Assembly (NCBI GenBank): GCA_018262985.1
Contig: JADFDI010000009.1
Location: forward strand, 50,681-114,680
Reading direction: 5' to 3'
Length of the DNA stretch: 64,000 nt
Origin: Spirochaetota bacterium
GTDB taxonomy: Bacteria; Spirochaetota; Spirochaetia; Treponematales; UBA12059
The translations under genes and the position numbers were made by a program. Position 1 is the first letter of the stretch. The number at the start of each line of letters is the position of its first letter. The notes under the pieces are model-generated. The model ran no database searches. It was not told the DNA's origin and was given only the letters and a program-made list of their open reading frames with translations. Below are positions 28,586 through 40,613 of this stretch, piece by piece.

Positions 28586-29695
28586 ATGGCACTCAACTGC
28601 GGTATCGTCGGGCTTCCGAACGTCGGCAAGTCCACCATTTTCTCGGCCCTCTCGAGCGCCAAGGCCGAGGCCGCCAACTATCCCTTCTGCACCATCGAGC
28701 CCAACGTGGGCATCGTGCCCGTCCCCGACCCCCGGCTCGACCGCCTCGTCGAGCTCTTCCAGCCCAAGAAGCGCGTGCCGGCGGTGGTCGAATTCGTCGA
28801 CATCGCGGGCCTGGTGGCCGGCGCCTCGAAGGGCGAGGGCCTCGGGAACCAGTTCCTGGCCCACATCCGCGAGGTGGGCATCATCGCGCACGTGGTGCGC
28901 TGCTTCGACGACCCGGACGTGGTCCACGTGGCCAACAAGGTCGACCCGATCTCCGACGTCGACGTCATCCTGACCGAGCTGGCCCTGGCCGACCTCGACG
29001 CGGTGGACAAGCGGCTCGAGAAGACGAAGCGCTCGATGAAGGTGCTCGGCGGCGAGCAGAAGCGCGCGGCCGAGCTCGAGACCGCCGCCCTCGAGAAGGT
29101 CCGCGCCGCCCTCGAGGAGGGGAAGCCCGCCCGCTCGGTGGCGCTCTCCGACGAGGAGTCCGAGCTCGCGCGCGCCTGGTTCCTCCTCACCATGAAGCCC
29201 CAGATCTACGTGTGCAACGTGGACGAGGCTGGCGTGAAGGGCGGCAACGCCCACGTGGAGGCCGTGAAGCAGCGCGCCGCGGCCGAAGGCGCCGAGGCCG
29301 TGGTCATCTGCGGCAAGTTCGAGGCGGAGCTCGCGGACCTCGGCTCCGACGAGGAGAAGCGCGAGTTCCTCGCCGAGCTCGGGCTCGAGGAGTCGGGGCT
29401 CACCGCCCTGGTGCACGCGGCCTACCGGCTCCTGGGCCTCCGCACCTTCCTGACCGCGGGCCCCGACGAGTGCCGCGCCTGGACCATACGGGCGGGCGAC
29501 AAGGCGCCCCAGGCCGCCGGCGTCATCCACACCGATTTCGAGAAGGGCTTCATCAAGGCCGAGGTCTACTCCTTCGCCGACATCGACGCCCTCGGCTCCG
29601 AGAAGGCCGTCAAGGAAGCCGGCAAGCTCCGCGTCGAAGGCAAGGAATACGTCGTCGCCGACGGGGATGTCGTCTTCTTCAAATTCAACGTGTAG
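28586..29695 (+). CDS. ychF: Redox-regulated ATPase/GTPase YchF
   Basis: CGIVGLPNVGKSTIFSALSSAKAEAANYPFCTIEPNVG; FVDIAGLVAGASKGEGLGNQFLAHIREV; C-terminal TGS domain. Confidence 0.97.
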   Translation: MALNCGIVGLPNVGKSTIFSALSSAKAEAANYPFCTIEPNVGIVPVPDPRLDRLVELFQPKKRVPAVVEFVDIAGLVAGASKGEGLGNQFLAHIREVGIIAHVVRCFDDPDVVHVANKVDPISDVDVILTELALADLDAVDKRLEKTKRSMKVLGGEQKRAAELETAALEKVRAALEEGKPARSVALSDEESELARAWFLLTMKPQIYVCNVDEAGVKGGNAHVEAVKQRAAAEGAEAVVICGKFEAELADLGSDEEKREFLAELGLEESGLTALVHAAYRLLGLRTFLTAGPDECRAWTIRAGDKAPQAAGVIHTDFEKGFIKAEVYSFADIDALGSEKAVKEAGKLRVEGKEYVVADGDVVFFKFNV

Positions 29696-29702
29696 GAAAT
29701 TT

Positions 29703-29805
29703 CCACACAGAGGCACAAAGGCACGGAGAATCAAAGAAACTGCGAGATACGGAGCTTCGGGTTTAGCCCTTTCCCATCTTCCTCCGTGCCTCCGTGCCTC
29801 CGTGG
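29703..29805. repeat. Short imperfect inverted-repeat element with CACGGAGGCACGGAG-type arms
   Basis: Left arm CCACACAGAGGCACAAAGGCACGGAG (29703-29728), right arm CTCCGTGCCTCCGTGCCTCCGTGG (29782-29805). Confidence 0.7.
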
Positions 29806-30285
29806 TCAGTCTTCCCGGACGAGGCCGCGGCGGGAAAGCTCGGCGAAGACTTCGTCCATGAAGGCCAGGCGCGCCTTGACGCCCTCGGGCTCCCCGGAGC
29901 GCGCGCGCCAGGCCGAGTCGATGGCCTCCTCGAGGTCGTCGCGGCGCGGGCGGGGGTCGCGGGTCAGGTCGAGCGCCTTGCCGACCGCGCAGCCTTCCGC
30001 GTGCCAGCCGGAGCCGCCGCAGGACGGGCAGGCCGATTCCTCCCCGCCGTTCGAGAACGCGAGCCCGTGCAGGGCCTTCCACGCCTCGATGAGCAGGGCG
30101 CGCGTGCGCGCGAGCTCGTCGGAGGATACGCCGAAGGCGACGCGGAGCTCGTCGAGCCGCGCGCGGGCCTTGCGCAGGGCCTGGCTGGCCAGCTCCGGCA
30201 TGTCGCGCGCCTGCTCCAGGCGCTCGCGGAGCGAGCGGATCTCGTCGCGCAGCCGTTCGTTCTCGCCCTCGTGGCCGTCGTTCAT
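29806..30285 (-). CDS. Hypothetical coiled-coil protein with CPSCGGSGWHAEGC zinc-knuckle-like motif
   Basis: ORF from ATG at 30285; heptad-rich N-terminus; no family recognised. Confidence 0.6.
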   Translation of the reverse strand: MNDGHEGENERLRDEIRSLRERLEQARDMPELASQALRKARARLDELRVAFGVSSDELARTRALLIEAWKALHGLAFSNGGEESACPSCGGSGWHAEGCAVGKALDLTRDPRPRRDDLEEAIDSAWRARSGEPEGVKARLAFMDEVFAELSRRGLVRED

Positions 30286-30376
30286 GCTCCGCGTTCCCCC
30301 TCCGCCATGATAATACCTTCCCGTCGCGCTGGACAGCCCGGCGAACCGGGGCGAGACTGGGAAACGGAGGAGCCAG

Positions 30377-31111
30377 GTGGAAAGCACGTTCCAATCGATC
30401 CGGGAAGAACTCTACGCGCGCATACTGGCCGCCCGGCCGAAGGAGGCCGGCGCCCTCGTGACCGGGTTCCTCGCGGAGCACGGAGCCGAGGCCACGCTCA
30501 ACCGTCTGCTCGGACCGGTGCTGGCGTCGATCGGCGAGCGCTGGAGCCACGACCGCATCTCGCTCGCGGTGGCCTACGTCGCCGGGCGGGTGGCGGAGGA
30601 CGCCATCGAGGCCATCATGGCGGGCGCCGGGACCGACGTCGCTTCCGCAGCGGGGACGACGAGGGTCGAAGATCCGTCGAAGGCGGCCGTCGTCGGCAAC
30701 GCCGAGGACGACTACCACGGGCTCGGCCGCCGCATGGTCGCGGCTTTCCTGCGCGTGGCCGGCTGGAGGGTGGTCGACCTCGGGTACGACGTGCTGCCCG
30801 CCGAGTTCGTCGACGCGGCCCTCGCGGAGGGCGCTCGGGTGATCGGCGTCTCCGCGATGATGCTGACCAACGCGGAGAACATCGCGCGCGTCCGCGCCGA
30901 GCTCGACCGGCGCGGCCTCTCCGGTCGCGTCAAGCTGGCGGTCGGCGGCGCGGTCTTCGTAATGCGCCCGGAGCTGGTGGCCGAGGTGGGAGGCGACGGC
31001 ACCGCCGCCACGGCCATGGACGCGCCCGCCCTGTTCGAGCGGCTCGCCGCCGAGGCGGCGGAAGCCGAGGCCGCCGCGGGGAGCGGCTCTTCCGGAGGGG
31101 GCGCCGCATGA
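30377..31111 (+). CDS. Cobalamin-binding (corrinoid) protein, MtaC/MtbC-like
   Basis: Helical cap domain, then NAEDDYHGLGRRMVAAFLRVAGWRVVDLGYDVLP (DxHxxG) and VIGVSAMMLTN...VKLAVGGAVF Rossmann motifs; GTG start after GGAGGAG. Confidence 0.87.
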   Translation: MESTFQSIREELYARILAARPKEAGALVTGFLAEHGAEATLNRLLGPVLASIGERWSHDRISLAVAYVAGRVAEDAIEAIMAGAGTDVASAAGTTRVEDPSKAAVVGNAEDDYHGLGRRMVAAFLRVAGWRVVDLGYDVLPAEFVDAALAEGARVIGVSAMMLTNAENIARVRAELDRRGLSGRVKLAVGGAVFVMRPELVAEVGGDGTAATAMDAPALFERLAAEAAEAEAAAGSGSSGGGAA

Positions 31112-32133
31112 CAGGCCTCGAACGGATAGGCGCCGCGCTCCAGGGGAATTTCGCGGATAGGCGCGCCTTCGCCATGACCCTCTCGCTCTACGGCGCGCGG
31201 CTCGCGGGAAGCGCGCCGAAGGACTACTACCGGGAGCCGGAGCGCTATCGCGGGGGGCAGGCGGCGGTGGCCTCGCTCGTCGATCCGGACGTGCTCTTCG
31301 GTCCCTTCGCCATGCCGCTCGAGGCGGAGGCCTGGGGCGCGACCTTGGCCTGGACCGAAAAGGCGCCGCCCAATGTCGCGAAGCCGCTCCGTTCGGTCCA
31401 GGCCTTCCTCGGGGGCGAGGCGCCCAGCCCCGATTCGGACCCGCGCCTTTCGTACCTGGTCGAGTCCGTCCGCCTCGTGGCCGCGGACAACGCCGGCGCC
31501 CGGCCCGTCGCGGCCGTAGCGACCTGCCCCTCGGACCTGCCGGCCATGGCGCTCGGCATCGACGCCTGGCTCGAGATCCTGCTCTTCGATCCCGACTTGG
31601 CCGCCCGCGTGCTCGAGCGCTCGGGAGAGCACTTCAGGGCGCTTTGCGGGGCCTACGCGACCGCGGGCGCGGCCTTCGTCGCGGTTCCGGTGATGTTCGC
31701 CAATCCGCGCATCCTGCCGGAAGCGCTGGTCAGGGAACTGGTCGTCCCCTATCTCGCGCGCGAGTTCGGCGCGGCGGGTCTCCCGGTGGTCTTCCACCAT
31801 GGCGCGAACCCGCTGGCCGAGTACCTGCCGCTCTTCGCCGGGCTGCCGGGCGTGGCTGGCTTCGCGCTGGCCGAGCGCGATGATTCGGGCGCCGCGCGCG
31901 ACGCGCTCGGACCGGGCGTCCTGCTCCTCGGCGGCGTCGAGGGTCCCACGCTTTCGAGGCGGCCGCTCGCGCGCGTCCTCGAGGCGGCGCGCTCGGCGCT
32001 CCGGGCGCGGGCGGCCGATCCCCGCTTCGTGTTCGCCACGGCCTCCGCCGACGTGCCCTGGGATACGGAGCCGGCGACCCTCGTAGCCCTCGCGGAGACG
32101 GTCCGCGAATCGGAACTCGCGCGTGGCCCGTGA
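31108..32133 (+). CDS. Uroporphyrinogen decarboxylase (URO-D) superfamily protein, methyltransferase-like
   Basis: MTGLERIGAALQGNFADRRAF...; LEILLFDPDLAARVLERSGEHFRALC; ATGA overlap with the corrinoid protein gene. Confidence 0.8.
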   Translation: MTGLERIGAALQGNFADRRAFAMTLSLYGARLAGSAPKDYYREPERYRGGQAAVASLVDPDVLFGPFAMPLEAEAWGATLAWTEKAPPNVAKPLRSVQAFLGGEAPSPDSDPRLSYLVESVRLVAADNAGARPVAAVATCPSDLPAMALGIDAWLEILLFDPDLAARVLERSGEHFRALCGAYATAGAAFVAVPVMFANPRILPEALVRELVVPYLAREFGAAGLPVVFHHGANPLAEYLPLFAGLPGVAGFALAERDDSGAARDALGPGVLLLGGVEGPTLSRRPLARVLEAARSALRARAADPRFVFATASADVPWDTEPATLVALAETVRESELARGP

Positions 32134-33943
32134 GAAGGCGAAGACCCGGTTGCTGGCCTGCGGCATCTTCGCGCGCGAGTACGGAAGGCTCGACCCGGCC
32201 CTCCGCGCTCGCTTCGAGCCCGTGTTCCTCGACTCGATGTTGCACATGCATCCAGGCAAACTCGGCGAGGCCTTGGACGGCCTCCTCGCCGCGGCCGGCG
32301 ACGCGCCCGCGGTCGGCCTCTTCGGCGACTGCTGCCCCCGTTCGCGCGAGCTCTTCGCGGGACCGGGCCGCGCTCGGGTGGCCTGCGTGAACTGCGTCGA
32401 GCTCTCGCTCGGACGGGAGCGCTACCGCGAGCTCCGCAAGGCCCGCACCTTCTTCTTCATGCCGGAGTGGGCCGAGCGCTGGGAGGAAGTGTTCGCCCGC
32501 GAGCTCGGGCTCGGCGATCCGGAGCTCGCCCGCTCCTTCATGCGCGACGAGATGAGCCAGATCGTGTACCTCGACACGGGCGTCGCGCCGGTGCCGGAGG
32601 CCGCGCTCGCGGCCATCGCCGAGCGCTTCGGCCTGCCGGTCCTGGTGGAGAAGGCGGACGCGAAAAGCGGCCTCGAAGCCGCGCTCCGGGCCGCGCTGGA
32701 GAAGGCCGAGGCATCCTCCGGCGCGAAGGATCCGGTCCCCGCGGCCGCGGCCGTCGATGCCCGGGCTCCGGCGTGCGGAGAGCGGAGCGAGAGCGCCTTC
32801 GAGTACCTGTTCTCCGACCTCGTGGAACGGACCATGTCGCTGGCCGACCGGCCGGCCGAGTGCGTCGCCTTCATCGCGCACGAGCTCAGGCAGCTGGTCG
32901 GGGTGAAAAGCATCTTCGTCTACGCGGATCCCGGCGCGGACCCGGGCAGATCCCCCGAACTCGCGCTGCTCTCGGTCCTGCCGGAGCGCCGGCGCCCCCT
33001 CGGCGAGGACGGGCGCCTCGTCGCCCTCGCCGGGCTGGCGCGCGCGAACGCGGAGCCCTTCTTCGCCTCGCCGGAGGACGGAACCCGCGCGGGAGCGGCG
33101 CTCGCGGAGCTCGGCATCGGGGACTCGCTCGCGCTGCCGCTCGGGTACGCGGGAAACGCCGTCGGCGCCATCCTGCTCCTGGACCTGCTCGACAAGGCGA
33201 ACCTCGGCACGGTCATCGACACGCTCGGCCGCCTGTCCTCGGTGCTGGCCCTGATCATCCGCACGGCGCGGCTCTACGGCAACCTCGAGGCGGCGGTGGC
33301 GGAGCGCACGCGCGAGATCGAGGTCCAGCGCGCGACCGTCGCGGCCTCGCTCCGCGAGAAGGAGGCCATGCTCAAGGAGATCCACCACCGCGTCAAGAAC
33401 AACCTGCAGATCGTCTCGAGCCTGCTCCACCTCAAGATGGGCACGCTCGACGATCCCGCGGTGCGCGAGCTCTTCTCCGAGAGCGAGAGCCGGATCCGCG
33501 CGATGGCCCTCGTGCACGAGGAGCTCTACCGCTCCGGCGACCTGGGCAGGGTGGACATCTCCGACTACATCGAACGCCTGACGCGGAGCCTGGCGGCCGC
33601 GGGCGACGTCGAGCTCGACCTGGAAGCGGAGAAGGCGGGCTTCCCTGTCGACGCGGCGGTGCCCTGCGGCCTCGCGCTCAACGAGCTCGTGATGAACGCG
33701 ATCAAGTACGGGAAGGGCGGGCGCCCGTCGGTGCACGTCGGCGTGCGCTTCGCGCGGCGGGGCGGCGACTTCGTCCTCGAGGTCCGGGACGACGGCCCGG
33801 GCCTGCCGCCGGGCTTCGCGCCGGGGAAGGCGGGCGGCGTGGGGCTCTCCATAGTGGAGGCGCTGGCGGGACAGCTCCGGGGCGAGCTCTCGATCGGCGA
33901 CGGGCCGGGCGCCCGCTTCACGCTGGCCTTTCCCGCGCCCTGA
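32123..33943 (+). CDS. DUF1638 - GAF-like - HisKA_2/HATPase sensor histidine kinase fusion
   Basis: N-terminal DUF1638-like LLACGIFAREY...GLFGDCCPRSRELF...VACVNCVELSLG; central GAF-like region; LKEIHHRVKNNLQIVSSLLHLKM H-box and HATPase. GTG start overlapping the upstream gene by 11 bp. Confidence 0.82.
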   Translation: MAREKAKTRLLACGIFAREYGRLDPALRARFEPVFLDSMLHMHPGKLGEALDGLLAAAGDAPAVGLFGDCCPRSRELFAGPGRARVACVNCVELSLGRERYRELRKARTFFFMPEWAERWEEVFARELGLGDPELARSFMRDEMSQIVYLDTGVAPVPEAALAAIAERFGLPVLVEKADAKSGLEAALRAALEKAEASSGAKDPVPAAAAVDARAPACGERSESAFEYLFSDLVERTMSLADRPAECVAFIAHELRQLVGVKSIFVYADPGADPGRSPELALLSVLPERRRPLGEDGRLVALAGLARANAEPFFASPEDGTRAGAALAELGIGDSLALPLGYAGNAVGAILLLDLLDKANLGTVIDTLGRLSSVLALIIRTARLYGNLEAAVAERTREIEVQRATVAASLREKEAMLKEIHHRVKNNLQIVSSLLHLKMGTLDDPAVRELFSESESRIRAMALVHEELYRSGDLGRVDISDYIERLTRSLAAAGDVELDLEAEKAGFPVDAAVPCGLALNELVMNAIKYGKGGRPSVHVGVRFARRGGDFVLEVRDDGPGLPPGFAPGKAGGVGLSIVEALAGQLRGELSIGDGPGARFTLAFPAP

Positions 33944-34084
33944 AGGCGCGCCTTCCGCGCGAGGGAACGCCCCGACGGTGATCGGGAGCGAGCGGCCCGG
34001 AGCGGAGCGGGGACCGCTCGCGGAGCGTCCGACGGCCGCAGGCCGGCGCGCCCCGATTCCCCCGGAGAATCCACTACACAAAAA

Positions 34085-34125
34085 GCAAGTACCCACTTGC
34101 CGGCCTCGCGGGGCGGCGCTATGCT
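34085..34125 (+). promoter_or_regulatory. uvrA promoter with overlapping palindrome GCAAGTacccACTTGC (candidate LexA-type operator)
   Basis: 6-4-6 palindrome at 34085-34100 overlaps TTGCCG (34097) -17 bp- TATGCT (34120). Confidence 0.5.
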
Positions 34126-34136
34126 CTGCCGCAACC

Positions 34137-36962
<2,826 letters not shown>

Positions 36963-37049
36963 GCGCCGGGCGCGGAAGGGACGGAGCGGCCCGGGCCGCC
37001 GGCGGAATGCGCATTGCCGGACGCCGCCGGCTCGGCTAGAATCCTCGCC

Positions 37050-40000
37050 ATGCCGCCAGAGCGCCGCGCGCGGGGAAAAACCCGCCGTCCGAGCAACCCC
37101 CGCCTCCTCGCCGACGCTCTCGCCGCGCTCCTCGCGCTCTCTGCGCTCGCCGCGGGCGCTCCCGCGACGGCGCAGGAGGCGACCGCGCCGGAGGAGCCCG
37201 TCGCGGGCGCTCCCGCCGGAGAAACGGACCTGAGCGCGGATTCCGCCGAGGAAGAACCCGACGGAGCGGAATCCGAACCCGACCTGGCCGAGGCGACGCT
37301 CGTCATGGACCTCGAGAGCTCGGATCTCGCGGCCCTGGTCGCGCGCTGCCGGGAGCTGGGCCTGCCCGAGACGGGAACCGAAGCGGAGCTCCGGGCGCGG
37401 CTCTACGCGCACTACGGCCTCGAGCCGCCCGAAGCCGCCCCGCGCGAAGGCGTTCGCGTGCGCGTCCTCCAGGCGGACACGGCCCGCTCCTTCGAACTCG
37501 ACGGCGAACGCCTGACCGTGCTCTCCGGCGGCGTCTCGCTCGAGCTCGAGGCCGAGGACGGCGGAGTGCACCGACTCTTCGCCGACTCCGTCGTCTACAA
37601 CGCCGAACTGGGCACGGTGTACGCGCGCGGGCACGTCACCTACCGCACCGAGGGCGCCGAGGCCTTCACGGGCTCCGCCCTGTCCATCGACCTGGACAGC
37701 TGGGCCGGACGCTTCCTGGGCGGCCGGACCCTCCGCGACGCCAGCATCGGCGAGGCCGAAGGGCTCTTCTTCGAAGCGGACGAGATCATCCGCTCGGCCG
37801 GGGAAGCCGCCTCGTTCCGGGACGGCGTCATCACCTCCTGCGACCTGGAGGACGACCCGCACTGGTCCATCCGGGCGTCGAGGGTGTGGCTGCTCGCGCC
37901 AGGGGAATGGGCCGTGGGCAACGCGTGGCTTTCCGTCGGCGAGGCGCCGCTCCTCTGGCTGCCCTTCTTCTATTACCCCGGGGAGGAACTCGTCTTCCAC
38001 CCCGTGTTCGGCTACCGCGACCGCGAAGGCCGCTTCGTGCAGACCACCACCTACCTCGTAGGCGCCAAGCCGCCGGCGAAAGAGTCGACCTTGCCGCTTT
38101 CGCTCGCCGGGGACGCGGAGGGGACGGGAAAGACCCTCGAGGGCTTCTTCCTCCGGACCGACCCGTCCGCGGAGGCGGAGCTCGGCAGCGACTACGTCAA
38201 GCTGATCGCCGACGCCTACGGGAAGCTCGGCTTCGCGTTCGGAGCGGACTGGAAGCTCGCGAAGCTGCCGCTCGGGGGCACGGCCGAAGGCTCGCTCATG
38301 CTGGCCCGCAGCCGATCGGTCTTCCTGTCGAGCGGCGTATATACTCCCTTCATCGGGGACGGCGGGTGGGCCAGCGTCTGGAACGACGCCCCCTTCCTCG
38401 GCGCGAACCTGCCGCTCCGCTTCGCCTTCGACTCCACCCTGCGCTTCCAGGGCTCGGGCGCCAGCCTCTCGCTCAGGATCCCGCTGGCCTCGGATCCCTG
38501 GATGAACCGCGATTTCCGCGACCGGAGCGAGGACATGGACTGGTTCTCCTTCCTCGATCCCGCCGACGAAGCGGCGCCGCCGGCCAAGCTTTCCTCGCTC
38601 TCGCAGGCATTCGACCTGTCCTGGAACCCGAACCTGTCCGTCCTGAAGCCCTGGGTCGAGACCTTCTCGCTGAACCGTCTCGGCTCCTCGCTCTCGTGGA
38701 CCGCCCGGACCCGCGCGCAGGGCGCCGACGAGGCGTACGCGCTCTACATGGCCGATCCCTTGCGCGACTACTTCGCGCCGGAGCGGCTCCTCCTCGCGGA
38801 CACCCAGGTTTCGCTGCGAGGCACGCTCCTTTCCGTGAAGCCGGCCGCCGCCGCGAGCGCGAAGCAGCCGGAAGGACCCGCCCTCCGCGCGCCCTGGAGC
38901 GCGGACGCCGCTCCGGAGGACGGCGCGGAGGGGGCCGGCGACGCTTCCGCGGCGGACGCGGTCACGGGCGACGCGGCCGGAGCGGGGCTCGCGCTCAAGG
39001 GCTTCGTCCCCCCGGAGAGCGCGCCTTCTCCGCCGGCCTCCAGGCCCGCGGGCACGAGCGCCTCCCTGACCTGGACCCTCGGACCGGCCGGCTCGATCGA
39101 GCGCCGTTTCTCGACCCTGGGCCTGAGCGGCCCCGCGGACATCGACCTCGATCCCTGGTACGACCTCGCGGTCGCGCGCGCGTCCGGCCAGCTCTCGTTC
39201 GCCTTCGGCCTGCCCGCGGGCTTCGCGGACGGATCGCTCGTTTTGAGCGGCAACTACCAGGACCAGGTCCACGCCACGCTCTCCGCGGACGCTTCCGCGG
39301 CGGAACGCGAGGCCTGGCTCCTGCAGGACGCCAAGTTCGAGTCGGCCAAGGCCGGCGCCTCCGTCAAGCTCGCCCTGAAGCCCTTCGGCGCTTCGGGGCC
39401 CTTCGGGAACCTGTTCGAATCCGAGCTGCCCCGCTCGCTCGGCCTTTCCTGGAGCCTGGACGCCAGGCTTTGGTCGCGCGCCTGGGAGTCCGGAACCGGC
39501 AGCGATCCGGTATACGCGGTCGAGTCCTTCGCGTGGGACCGCGATTCGCTCGGCGCCCACCAGGCTTCGCTGAGCTTCGCCCCGAACGTGGCCGGATACG
39601 CGCAGAGCCTCTCGGTCTCCGCCTCGTTGCCGCCGCTCAGGCAATCGTATTCGGGCAAGGCGGACCTGCGCGCGAACGGCCTCGCGGTCTCGCTCTCCGC
39701 GCGCTGGGCCGCGCGCGACGACGAAGGCGGCTTCGCCTGGGATCCGCTGGCCGCCAACGCCAGCTGGTCGCCCGCGGGGCTGTTCCGCCTGACCGGCAAC
39801 CTGTCCTGGAACCTGGAGGAAGAGCGCCCCGAGAGCGCCCGGGCCACCCTCGACGCGGGCCCCCTGTCCGCGAGCTTGTCGGCCAGGCGCTCGACGGGGT
39901 ATCGGCTCGAGCTCGCGACGGCGCCGCTGGGATGGCAGTCGATACCCGGCTCGGAGAGCTTCCGCGCGAGCGACGCCTCGCTCTCGCTCGGCGGCGACTG

Positions 40001-40514
40001 GAGCCCGGATCCCTTCTGGAAAGGCCGGGTGGACGCCTCGCTGTCCGCCTCGCTCGCCGCCTCGCAGAGCCTCCTCAAATTCACCGACTCGACCCTCTCC
40101 CTGAACCTGCGCGCCGAGTTCAAGGTGGCCGACCGGCTCGCGCTGAGCTTCGCGAGCGTCTCCCGCAACCAGTCGCTCTGGCGCTACTTCCCGGGCTTCT
40201 TCGAGTTTCCCGGGACCATCGAGCCGGTCAATCCCGCGCGCGACATCCTCGATTCCTTCGATTTCTTCAGCCCGGGCCAGGAAGGGCGGTACCGGAGCCT
40301 CTGGAAGCTCTCCTCGCTCTCGGTCAAGCTCCTCCGCGAGCTGCACGACTGGGACCTCTCGCTCGAGCTCAGCGCGAAGCCGGTGCTGCGCGCCGACGCG
40401 GTGCCGAAGACCTACGAGTTCGAGACCTCCTGGACGATCCTCGCGGCCTGGCGCGCCATCCCGAAGATCCAGACCAAGGCGACGGGCAAGGGCGGCGAGT
40501 TCGCGATCGAGTAG
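37050..40514 (+). CDS. LptD/OstA-like outer-membrane protein with N-terminal SAP-like motif
   Basis: Signal peptide, OstA-like repeats (ADSVVYNAELGTVYARGHVTYRTEG...), PLLWLPFFYYPGEELVFHPVFGYRDREG, long beta-barrel-like C-terminus. Confidence 0.78.
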   Translation: MPPERRARGKTRRPSNPRLLADALAALLALSALAAGAPATAQEATAPEEPVAGAPAGETDLSADSAEEEPDGAESEPDLAEATLVMDLESSDLAALVARCRELGLPETGTEAELRARLYAHYGLEPPEAAPREGVRVRVLQADTARSFELDGERLTVLSGGVSLELEAEDGGVHRLFADSVVYNAELGTVYARGHVTYRTEGAEAFTGSALSIDLDSWAGRFLGGRTLRDASIGEAEGLFFEADEIIRSAGEAASFRDGVITSCDLEDDPHWSIRASRVWLLAPGEWAVGNAWLSVGEAPLLWLPFFYYPGEELVFHPVFGYRDREGRFVQTTTYLVGAKPPAKESTLPLSLAGDAEGTGKTLEGFFLRTDPSAEAELGSDYVKLIADAYGKLGFAFGADWKLAKLPLGGTAEGSLMLARSRSVFLSSGVYTPFIGDGGWASVWNDAPFLGANLPLRFAFDSTLRFQGSGASLSLRIPLASDPWMNRDFRDRSEDMDWFSFLDPADEAAPPAKLSSLSQAFDLSWNPNLSVLKPWVETFSLNRLGSSLSWTARTRAQGADEAYALYMADPLRDYFAPERLLLADTQVSLRGTLLSVKPAAAASAKQPEGPALRAPWSADAAPEDGAEGAGDASAADAVTGDAAGAGLALKGFVPPESAPSPPASRPAGTSASLTWTLGPAGSIERRFSTLGLSGPADIDLDPWYDLAVARASGQLSFAFGLPAGFADGSLVLSGNYQDQVHATLSADASAAEREAWLLQDAKFESAKAGASVKLALKPFGASGPFGNLFESELPRSLGLSWSLDARLWSRAWESGTGSDPVYAVESFAWDRDSLGAHQASLSFAPNVAGYAQSLSVSASLPPLRQSYSGKADLRANGLAVSLSARWAARDDEGGFAWDPLAANASWSPAGLFRLTGNLSWNLEEERPESARATLDAGPLSASLSARRSTGYRLELATAPLGWQSIPGSESFRASDASLSLGGDWSPDPFWKGRVDASLSASLAASQSLLKFTDSTLSLNLRAEFKVADRLALSFASVSRNQSLWRYFPGFFEFPGTIEPVNPARDILDSFDFFSPGQEGRYRSLWKLSSLSVKLLRELHDWDLSLELSAKPVLRADAVPKTYEFETSWTILAAWRAIPKIQTKATGKGGEFAIE

Positions 40515-40613
40515 GGCGCCGGCGCGCGCGTTCCCGCCGTCCCGCGCGGGCGCGGCCTCCCTCGCGGCCGCGTCCGGGCGCATCGGTTGATTTTTCCGGG
40601 GCGCCGGGTTACG

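Noticed and set aside
30300-30376. Cobalamin riboswitch upstream of the corrinoid-protein gene
   Set aside because: Intergenic space of about 90 nt is too short and no B12-box-like conserved core was recognised.
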